Part shown: in pieces, positions 1 through 5,777 of the stretch
How positions within the stretch are numbered: position 1 is the stretch's first letter
Layout: each line of letters begins with the position of its first letter
DNA from: Muribaculaceae bacterium
Lineage (GTDB): Bacteria; Bacteroidota; Bacteroidia; Bacteroidales; Muribaculaceae
DNA: 5,777 nt
Reading direction: 5' to 3'
Assembly: GCA_009775535.1 (NCBI GenBank)
Contig: VSPW01000127.1
Location: 1 to 5,777, forward strand
Made by a program: the position numbers and the translations under genes
Notes under the pieces: generated by a model
The model's database searches: none
The model's input: only the letters and a program-made list of their open reading frames with translations
What the model was told of the DNA's origin: nothing

Positions 1-60
1 GTATAACTGTCAGGTAGAGCCAAATCATGTTTTTTAATTGCATAGGCCGAAATATTTTTT
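1..60. other. Upstream non-coding stretch
   Basis: There is no supportable gene here. One forward frame is open from base 2 to a TAA at 35-37 (11 codons), and another closes at a TAG at 15-17. Either could be the tail of an upstream gene, but such a short stretch cannot be judged. The right half is AT-rich, with a run of T just before the -7 element, and serves as promoter spacer. No T-tailed hairpin that would end an upstream transcript is visible. Confidence 0.4.
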
Positions 61-68
61 TACTTTTG
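38..68 (+). promoter_or_regulatory. Bacteroidota-type promoter (-33 TTG / -7 TAnnTTTG)
   Basis: TACTTTTG at 61-68 matches the Bacteroides housekeeping -7 consensus TAnnTTTG exactly. TTG at 38-40 (in the context AATTG) lies 20 nt upstream, which fits the usual spacing of about 19-21 nt to the -33 TTTG box. The spacer is AT-rich. Transcription would start around 72-78, giving a leader of about 85-115 nt before gene 1. As no comparable site precedes genes 2 or 3, this probably drives all three. The match is seen in the sequence; promoter activity is inferred. Confidence 0.7.
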
Positions 69-99
69 CAGTAGGATTTTAACTCAATTACTCTGGATA

Positions 100-125
100 T
101 ATGCCGCCGTTTGATTGGTGGCATA
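100..125 (+). promoter_or_regulatory. Leader (5' UTR) hairpin
   Basis: TATGCCGCC (100-108) and GGTGGCATA (117-125) can form a 9-bp stem with one G-U pair, closing an 8-nt loop (GTTTGATT). It lies between the predicted transcription start and the gene 1 start codon. No T-run follows, so it is not an intrinsic terminator. It could stabilise the mRNA or affect translation, or it could be chance. The pairing is seen directly and the role is inferred. Confidence 0.45.
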
Positions 126-175
126 GTATTCTAGAGCTATGTGCATTATAGTAATATTATATGTCAAGCAATTTT

Positions 176-180
176 GGAAA
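176..180 (+). promoter_or_regulatory. Possible weak ribosome-binding site for ATG 188
   Basis: GGAAA lies 7 nt before the ATG at 188. The upstream in-frame ATG at 161 has only AT-rich sequence before it. Bacteroidota genes often lack a Shine-Dalgarno site, as genes 2 and 3 here do, so this is modest support for the 188 start. Confidence 0.3.
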
Positions 181-187
181 CATTATT

Positions 188-2632
188 ATGAAGGGAACGT
201 TAAGCATGGCGGCAGCGGTGCTTGCGGTTATACCTTTAGGCGGCTGTGGAGAGGACAGCGTGGTGTCGGGCAATGGGGCCGGGCATATCGATGTCGCTGT
301 CGGGCTTAATCCTGATGCGGTCGCTTCAGGTGGAGGAAGAGGGGCTGACGCACCGTCAGTGACAGCTGCCGACCTCGCACTACGCCTTACAGCAGATGAC
401 GGTTCATATTCAGGCTCTTGGGATTCTGCCGAAGAATTCCCTTCAGACAAGGAGTTTAAAGCCGGACAATATACATTGGAGGCATTTTATGGAACTGAGG
501 ATGATGAAGGGTTTGGAAAGCCATATTATTACGGCGTTCAGAATTTTTCGGTTACAGATGCCGGCACTACGCATGTGTCGCTGACAGCAATGTTGGCAAA
601 TGCGATGATCTCTGTGGATTATACAGATGCCTTCAAAGGGTATATGTCGGATTATTCCGTTGAGATACATCCTGAGGGTGGAGGATACATATATTATACG
701 GCAGATGAGACCCGCCCGGTGTATGTGCGTCCTGGACAGGTGTCAATGAGCGTGTCGGTCACAAAGCCAAACGGGACTTCAGCAAAGTTGCAGATACCAT
801 CGGTGAGTGCCGCGCCGCGCCACCACTATCACGTTACCATTGATGTGAATGGCGGTGAGGCTGGGAATGCCGTGTTGAGTGTGACTTTTGATGACATGCT
901 CGATCAGGAAGATACCGTCATAGATCTTAGCGATGAGCTGATGAATGCCCCAGAACCAGTTATAAAGCCATCAGGATTTATGTCAGGGGTTGATGTGTCC
1001 CTTAAGGAAGGTTCTACGCCGGCATCGGAACTAAAGATGGATATCATTGCGAAAGGAGGGATATCCTCAGTGAGGATGACGACATCTTCACCATCGTTGC
1101 TGGCTTCAGGGTGGCCTTCGGAAGTGGACCTCACAAAAGCTGACGCGTCGCAAAAGGGCTTCTTGTCACAGTTGGGCCTTAAGGCTTTTGGGATATGGAA
1201 CAATCCAGATATAATGGGCGTTTTGGACTTCACGGAGGTGATTAGCCACATGTCGTATATAGATGGAAAGGATAACACAAATACATTCACTGTGACTGTG
1301 ACTGACCTTTATGGGAAGATGGGCAGTAATATGACTCTCTCGGTGACGCTTGTGCCGCTTAATATTGAGATTGCCGGGCATGAACCGTTTGAGGAGGGGA
1401 GCACAGAGGTTGTGCTGAGCGTGCGTTATGATGGGCCTGATTTCGGAAATGACGTTAAATTTTATATTTCCGAGGCATCGGCGCGTAACGGATGGCGTGA
1501 GGTCGCGCCTATTTCATGGTCGGCCGCAGGCGGCGATATGTATACAGCCGTACTTCCCGTTACCGGTATGGATGGCGGTGTTTCGGTAAAGGCCCGGGCT
1601 AAGGGGAAAGAGAGCGGTACGGTGGTAGTCCCGCGTTCCAAACTTCCGTTTGAATTGGCGGTTGCTGCAAACGATGTGTTTGCAAAGCATGCGGTTCTGG
1701 GCATTAAATTGAACAATCAGGAATATGCGTCCAAGCTTCAAGGATTGCAAATGCGTGTGTCCTCTGATGGTGGCGCAACGTATACGGACGTCCCATCGTC
1801 GGTCAACGGTTTATCTGTAACTGTCAACGGCCTAAATCCGGCCACTGTATATAATGCTGTAGCGGTGATAGAAGGCAAAGTGTGCCTTCCGGTGTCATTT
1901 TCAACTGAACAGGCGGCACAGTTGCCGTATTCCGATATGGAACAATGGGATATCATAGCCGGCGGTTCAAAATATTGGTGGAAGAGCTATCTTGGCCCTT
2001 CTTCAAGTACGCCTTGGGGCACAATGAACCTTGTCACAACATCGGCAGGAGGCAGCAGCACCAACATGTTCAACCATAACGGATGTGCATATGTGGCACG
2101 TTCGGGTACAGACCGTGTCGATGACGTGCATTCTGGAAACTATGCGGCAGTTGTGAAGACAATAGGCTGGGGTTACAGTGATGCCAACGGCGGAATGAAT
2201 GCAAAGGAGCTGACAGTGGGTTCGCTCCATCTTGGCAGCACTCCTACGGCAAAGGGTCAGGGTATTGACTATGGTATGTCATTTGCTTCACGTCCGGCCT
2301 CAATGACCTTCTGGTACAAATATGTGCCGCGCAACAGCGCCGATTACGGATATGTTGAGATTTGGGTAAAAGATGCAGCAGGAAATGTCATTGCGCGGAA
2401 GGAGTCCAACATAGAGTCTGTCGGGCAGTATACAGAGATGACACTTGAACTGGATTATCCATCCGGGGCATCCAAGGCTTCACAGATATGTGTGGTTTTC
2501 CGTTCATCGAACAATCCTGATTGCCAGACAATCACGAATGAAAACCTCACCAAGCCCCCATTCGGTAATCTCGGTGATGGCAAGTATGAGGGCGCTCTGC
2601 TTTATATAGATGATATCAAGTTGAACTATTAA
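188..2632 (+). CDS. DUF4493 / PCMD-domain surface lipoprotein (gene 1)
   Basis: Predicted outer-membrane surface lipoprotein of 814 aa from ATG 188. An in-frame ATG at 161 would add 9 aa. I prefer 188 because it gives a classic 20-residue MKG... signal peptide and follows a GGAAA. The lipobox is LGG-C20, followed by G-E-D, resembling the Bacteroidota surface-export signal. Domains in order are: DUF4493 (about 33-250; GQYTLEAFYG at 93-102, PYYYG at 112-116, LAN at 136-138); a shared Ig-like module (about 281-389); two fibronectin-III-like sandwiches (about 390-488 and 491-573); and a C-terminal domain (about 577-814) matching PCMD, the putative carbohydrate metabolism domain. PCMD-like hallmarks are HSGNY (648-652), FASRP (699-703), FWYKYVP (709-715) and the ending LYIDDIKLNY. 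That region diverges from the gene 3 copy but aligns along its length. It is the first gene of a three-gene operon. The exact role is unknown; glycan binding or adhesion is an inference from the domain layout. The reading frame is intact. Confidence 0.85.
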   Translation: MKGTLSMAAAVLAVIPLGGCGEDSVVSGNGAGHIDVAVGLNPDAVASGGGRGADAPSVTAADLALRLTADDGSYSGSWDSAEEFPSDKEFKAGQYTLEAFYGTEDDEGFGKPYYYGVQNFSVTDAGTTHVSLTAMLANAMISVDYTDAFKGYMSDYSVEIHPEGGGYIYYTADETRPVYVRPGQVSMSVSVTKPNGTSAKLQIPSVSAAPRHHYHVTIDVNGGEAGNAVLSVTFDDMLDQEDTVIDLSDELMNAPEPVIKPSGFMSGVDVSLKEGSTPASELKMDIIAKGGISSVRMTTSSPSLLASGWPSEVDLTKADASQKGFLSQLGLKAFGIWNNPDIMGVLDFTEVISHMSYIDGKDNTNTFTVTVTDLYGKMGSNMTLSVTLVPLNIEIAGHEPFEEGSTEVVLSVRYDGPDFGNDVKFYISEASARNGWREVAPISWSAAGGDMYTAVLPVTGMDGGVSVKARAKGKESGTVVVPRSKLPFELAVAANDVFAKHAVLGIKLNNQEYASKLQGLQMRVSSDGGATYTDVPSSVNGLSVTVNGLNPATVYNAVAVIEGKVCLPVSFSTEQAAQLPYSDMEQWDIIAGGSKYWWKSYLGPSSSTPWGTMNLVTTSAGGSSTNMFNHNGCAYVARSGTDRVDDVHSGNYAAVVKTIGWGYSDANGGMNAKELTVGSLHLGSTPTAKGQGIDYGMSFASRPASMTFWYKYVPRNSADYGYVEIWVKDAAGNVIARKESNIESVGQYTEMTLELDYPSGASKASQICVVFRSSNNPDCQTITNENLTKPPFGNLGDGKYEGALLYIDDIKLNY

Positions 2633-2647
2633 ATAATAATGATATAA

Positions 2648-3943
2648 ATGGGAATCAAGATATATCCAATAATTGTCGCAATTGCCTTGTCAGTGGGATT
2701 GGCATCCTGCCATGATGACAATTGGCGTCCGGATGTCAGCAATGGCAAGACCGGAGAAGTCAACCTTAAGTCAATCGGTCTGGAGGTATCCGATGCAGAG
2801 AAGGTGGTGAATTCATCACGTGCCAGTGTTGATGTTTCGGGATACCTTGTTAAAATTACAGGTTCAGATGGCTCTTCGGTCCAGCAGTGGACATATTCTG
2901 ACATGCCGGAAGTATTTACGCTTCCAGTAGGAAAATATTCGGTCGCCGTTGAAAGCCACCGTCAGGCCAAGGCTGAATGGGATGCGCCATATTACGCAGG
3001 TTCAAAAGCGTTTGAGATTACCGACGGCAACATCACACCTGTCGGTGTAATCAATTGCCGTTTTTCCAATATAAGGGTGTCGATCTTCTATGACGAGCAG
3101 CTACGTAAGAATATGGGGGCTGATACAAGGGTCGTGGTGGAATGCAACGATGAAGGGCAATTGGTTTATCTGCCTGACGAGACTCGTTCAGGCTATTTTG
3201 AGGCCATTGAAGGCAGTTCGACATTGGTAGTGACATTTACAAGTACTATCGGAGGAAAGTTGGTGGAACTGCGCAAGACATTCACTGACATTGAGGCCGG
3301 ACAGCACCATAAGCTGACTTTCAAGGCAAAGGACGGGAACGGTACAATACCGGATGAACTTGGATTCATTGAAATCCTTGAGGGGCTTTATCTTGATGCT
3401 ACCATAATTTCCGCGGACATTACTGCCGATATACCTATGGAAGCGGATATAATAGAAGGAGAGCCACGCCCCGGTACTGAAGATGGAGGTGAAGAGCCTG
3501 ATCCAGGACCAGATCCAGGTGAGGATGGTGATATCGAATTGAAAAGCGAAAACCTGAGTTTCACTTCACCGATGAACGTAGCGGACCTTGACGGTAAGGA
3601 ATACGTGGTGAATATCCGGGCAAAAGCAGGTGTCGCGCATCTGGTGGTGAAGATAGGAACAGACAATGCCGAATTTTCGGGAGTATTGGCCGAGATGGGT
3701 ATCCCAATGGAGTTTGATCTTGCCTATCCCGGCGAAAATGAGGAAATTTTCCGTGATAGCCTCGGATTCCCTACTGGCGTTGATGTTTTAGGCAAGGGCA
3801 AAGACGAGCCTATTGTATTTGACATCACACAGTTTGTTCCATTGTTGGGTATATACCACCCCAGTGTGAATACGTTTTCATTGAGTGTCACAGATGCCAA
3901 CGGTAAACTGGAGACAAAGGCACTTACCTTTATAGCTAATTAA
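2648..3943 (+). CDS. DUF4493-domain surface lipoprotein without PCMD domain (gene 2)
   Basis: Predicted surface lipoprotein of 431 aa. The signal peptide ends in lipobox LAS-C21, followed by H-D-D, an acidic surface-export-like signal. DUF4493 spans about 37-262; its family-like positions are VGKYSVAVE (94-102), PYYAG (114-118) and NCRFSN (136-141). An acidic, Pro/Gly-rich linker (about 269-297, with two PDPG units) leads to a C-terminal Ig-like module (about 317-431) that is also present in genes 1 and 3. The protein stops right after this module, with no FN3-like or PCMD domain. The short length looks natural: gene 3 starts 5 bp later and there is no leftover PCMD-coding sequence between them. 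It begins 15 bp after gene 1 with no Shine-Dalgarno site, so co-transcription and possible translational coupling are likely. Function is unknown. It may be an accessory or base subunit acting with its longer neighbours, but that is inference. Confidence 0.82.
   Translation: MGIKIYPIIVAIALSVGLASCHDDNWRPDVSNGKTGEVNLKSIGLEVSDAEKVVNSSRASVDVSGYLVKITGSDGSSVQQWTYSDMPEVFTLPVGKYSVAVESHRQAKAEWDAPYYAGSKAFEITDGNITPVGVINCRFSNIRVSIFYDEQLRKNMGADTRVVVECNDEGQLVYLPDETRSGYFEAIEGSSTLVVTFTSTIGGKLVELRKTFTDIEAGQHHKLTFKAKDGNGTIPDELGFIEILEGLYLDATIISADITADIPMEADIIEGEPRPGTEDGGEEPDPGPDPGEDGDIELKSENLSFTSPMNVADLDGKEYVVNIRAKAGVAHLVVKIGTDNAEFSGVLAEMGIPMEFDLAYPGENEEIFRDSLGFPTGVDVLGKGKDEPIVFDITQFVPLLGIYHPSVNTFSLSVTDANGKLETKALTFIAN
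3497..3520 (+). repeat. 12-bp tandem repeat coding the PDPG linker
   Basis: Two adjacent 12-bp units, CCTGATCCAGGA and CCAGATCCAGGT, differ at two third-codon positions and encode PDPG twice (residues 284-291 of gene 2). They sit within an acidic, Gly/Pro-rich stretch that separates the DUF4493 domain from the Ig-like module, as expected for a flexible, solvent-exposed linker. Unit number could vary between strains through replication slippage without changing frame. Confidence 0.6.
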
Positions 3944-3948
3944 TCGTT

Positions 3949-5777
3949 ATGAAACTCATATCATTGTCATCATATTTAGGCATGGCCATTTTGGCGTGCT
4001 GCCTTTTTGGCTGCATGGATGATTATGCGCCATCTGAAGGGCAGGGACGGCTTATGGTAAGTGCTTCCGTAAGCGATGATGCCGCTTCCGTATCAAGGAG
4101 TGATAACGGAGAGCTGGCAGAAAAAGCTCTTATCTGGATATCAAACAATAAAGGGCTTGTGCGTAAATTCCAGGGTGTTGCCCAAGTTCCGGCTGATGGT
4201 ATATGGCTGTTGTCAGGCGATTATGTGGCAGAGGCATGGACTGGCGATAGTGTGCCGGCATCATATGACAAGCGTTATTATACAGGATATGAGCCTTTTG
4301 AGATAACCAAGGGGGCTACATCTAGTGTAAACATAAATTGCCGTATCGCAAATACGGTGGTGGGCATGAAGTATGCCGCCGAGTTGGATGAATTGCTGGA
4401 AGACTATACCATGACAGTAGGGCATGGTGGAAATGTACTTACATTCAACGGAAGAGGCGATACCCGTAAGGGATATTATATGATGTCGTCCAAGTCGAAG
4501 GATATTACGTGGACACTATCTGGCACTACGGCAAGCGGTGAGCCGTATGAAAAGACGGGAGTTATAAAGGATGCCAAGCGTTCAACAGAATACACCATAA
4601 ATATCCGTTATAACGGCGGACAGGAAGAGGAGGTCGGTGGCGGATATTTCACTATTGATGTCGATGAGTCGGAAATAGTGGTCGACCATGAGATCATCAT
4701 AAAGCTTGCACCGGAGATAACGGGTGCTGACGGTGAAGACCTGAGTACGCCGGTATATGCCGAGAGTGGCGCTTTCGGGCGTAAGTCATACTATATTAAG
4801 GCATCTGCGGCCATGGGGTCGGTTGTTGTGGGCAGCGAGGATTTCACAACGCTATTCGGGCTGGACAAGACATCAGTTGACCTTATGTCTTTGACCGATA
4901 ATGAAAAGGCGGCGCTTGAGGCCATAGGATTGAATTTTGTATATGCTTATAATGGGGAGGCGGACATGTCGGCAATGCGTATCAATTTTGAGGATACGTT
5001 TACCGACAGGTTTACTGAAGGCACACATGAAATAAGTATAGTGTCGACTGATGCTGACGGGCGCATGTCCAGCGTGGTGCTCACTTGCGTTGTATCATCT
5101 GCTGTGGTCGTTACCGAACCTCCATATCCGGCAGACGTGTGGAGCTCAATGGCAACCCTACGCGGCACATTGGTAAAGGATGCATCGGAGGCCTATTTCC
5201 GTTATAGGGAGGCCGGGACATCGGAATGGACGGAGGTAAGTGCAACATTGACCGGCAAGTCCATGACCGCCTCAATAAGCGGGCTTGTCGCAGGCACTCA
5301 ATATGAATATGTTGCGGTGGCAAACGGCATTGCTTCGGCAATTGTAGAGACGTTTACTACAGAGGAGGCCCTCCAGCTACCCAACGGCGATTTTGAGAAA
5401 TGGACAACATCAACACCTGTCCTTATTGCAGCAGACGAGGCTTCAATGTTTTGGGATTCAGGAAACCATGGCTCGGCAACATTGAACAAGAACGTGACGA
5501 ATCCAGATACGAACTACCGCCATGGCGGCAGTTACTCGGCAAAGCTGTCTTCCCAGTTTGTCGGGTTCGGCAAGCTAGGCAAGTTCGCCGCAGGAAACCT
5601 TTTCACTGGAAAATACCTAAAGACAGATGGTATGGACGGTGTGCTTGGCTGGGGGCGCCCTTTTGTGTCGCGTCCCAAGGCCTTGCATGGATATGTGAGA
5701 TATGAGCCGGGCACAGTGGAATACGTGAGCGATAAGTTGCCTGAAGTGGCAAAAGGGGATACAGACAAGGGTATTGT
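3949..5777 (+). CDS. DUF4493 / PCMD-domain surface lipoprotein, 3' end beyond window (gene 3)
   Basis: Only 609 codons are visible; the frame is still open at the right edge. The signal peptide has lipobox LFG-C22 followed by M-D-D, a surface-export-like signal. An earlier cysteine (ILA-C17) also fits a lipobox but would leave a short signal and no acidic residues after it. DUF4493 covers about 33-240 (GDYVAEAWTG 90-99, RYYTG 109-113, NCRIAN 130-135). The shared Ig-like module is at about 280-384. A single FN3-like domain follows (about 388-471; ISGLVAGTQYEYVAVANG). PCMD starts near 477 with LPNGDFEKW, then FWDSGNHGSATL, HGGSYSAKL, AAGNLFTGKY and GRPFVSRPKALHGYVRYEPG, a strong match to that family's core. 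By comparison with gene 1, roughly 80-120 residues are missing. Start ATG 3949 is 5 bp after the gene 2 stop and has no Shine-Dalgarno site. The likely role is the same as gene 1, with a carbohydrate-related tip; the substrate is unknown. Confidence 0.83.
   Translation, partial: MKLISLSSYLGMAILACCLFGCMDDYAPSEGQGRLMVSASVSDDAASVSRSDNGELAEKALIWISNNKGLVRKFQGVAQVPADGIWLLSGDYVAEAWTGDSVPASYDKRYYTGYEPFEITKGATSSVNINCRIANTVVGMKYAAELDELLEDYTMTVGHGGNVLTFNGRGDTRKGYYMMSSKSKDITWTLSGTTASGEPYEKTGVIKDAKRSTEYTINIRYNGGQEEEVGGGYFTIDVDESEIVVDHEIIIKLAPEITGADGEDLSTPVYAESGAFGRKSYYIKASAAMGSVVVGSEDFTTLFGLDKTSVDLMSLTDNEKAALEAIGLNFVYAYNGEADMSAMRINFEDTFTDRFTEGTHEISIVSTDADGRMSSVVLTCVVSSAVVVTEPPYPADVWSSMATLRGTLVKDASEAYFRYREAGTSEWTEVSATLTGKSMTASISGLVAGTQYEYVAVANGIASAIVETFTTEEALQLPNGDFEKWTTSTPVLIAADEASMFWDSGNHGSATLNKNVTNPDTNYRHGGSYSAKLSSQFVGFGKLGKFAAGNLFTGKYLKTDGMDGVLGWGRPFVSRPKALHGYVRYEPGTVEYVSDKLPEVAKGDTDKGI

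Noticed and set aside
100..125. Hairpin as a transcription terminator
   Set aside because: No T-run follows the stem, and it lies downstream of a strong promoter match and upstream of the gene it would block.
2629..2904. Minus-strand open frame over the gene 1-gene 2 junction
   Set aside because: It overlaps the well-supported start of gene 2, including its lipoprotein signal, and shows no protein-family features.
3388..3666. Minus-strand open frame with a Gly/Ser/Pro-rich stretch
   Set aside because: It is the reverse reading of the PDPG linker and flanking domain of gene 2. It has no signal, start context or recognisable domain.
3925..3932. TACCTTTA as a possible -7 element ahead of gene 3
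   Set aside because: It lacks the final G of TAnnTTTG and has no TTG about 20 nt upstream. The 5-bp intergenic gap fits operon read-through.
4341..4357. Perfect 6-bp inverted repeat (CCGTAT / ATACGG, 5-nt loop)
   Set aside because: It lies deep inside the gene 3 coding region, has no T-tract and encodes conserved DUF4493 residues (CRIAN). Most likely chance.
5400..5705. Plus-strand 101-codon frame inside gene 3, beginning with a CPYC-like motif
   Set aside because: The CxxC looks like a redox or zinc motif, but the frame overlaps the PCMD region whose own frame gives strong family motifs. This is an out-of-frame shadow.
1..5777. Polysaccharide-utilisation locus, fimbrial operon, insertion sequence or CRISPR array
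   Set aside because: No SusC/SusD pair, glycoside hydrolase, recognisable fimbrillin signature, transposase, terminal inverted repeats or spaced direct repeats are visible. DUF4493 could share a fimbrillin-like fold, but the sequence alone does not show it.

Overview
The window looks like chromosomal DNA from a Bacteroidota species, most likely order Bacteroidales (a gut Bacteroides- or Muribaculaceae-type organism; the family cannot be fixed from this stretch). Three things support this. The encoded proteins match DUF4493 and PCMD, two families I know almost only from Bacteroidales. A good match to the Bacteroides-type promoter (-33 TTG, -7 TAnnTTTG) sits upstream of the first gene. Genes 2 and 3 lack a Shine-Dalgarno site. 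All three genes begin with lipoprotein signal peptides whose cysteine is followed by acidic residues, as in the Bacteroidota surface-export signal.

Layout: bases 1-160 are non-coding and hold the promoter (38-68) and a leader hairpin (100-125). Three genes follow on the + strand with almost no space between them. Gene 1 (188-2632, possible start at 161) is a complete lipoprotein of about 814 aa: lipid anchor, DUF4493, a shared Ig-like module, two fibronectin-III-like sandwiches and a C-terminal PCMD domain. Gene 2 (2648-3943, 431 aa) starts 15 bp later. It carries only the anchor, DUF4493, an acidic PDPG linker and the shared module. Gene 3 (3949 to beyond the right edge, 609 codons visible) starts 5 bp after gene 2. 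It has the anchor, DUF4493, the shared module, one FN3-like domain and the first half of a PCMD domain. I see no credible gene on the minus strand and no RNA gene, insertion sequence or CRISPR array.

Interpretation: this appears to be one operon of three diverged paralogous lipoproteins displayed on the outer surface. Two of them carry a stalk-like series of beta-sandwich domains ending in a putative carbohydrate-related domain, and one is a short version without that tip. The arrangement suggests a surface adhesin or glycan-interacting complex, but no substrate, partner or activity can be read from the sequence. The most notable item is the middle module of about 105-115 aa found in all three proteins. 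I cannot assign it to a named family, yet it keeps fixed motif spacing although the proteins are otherwise strongly diverged.
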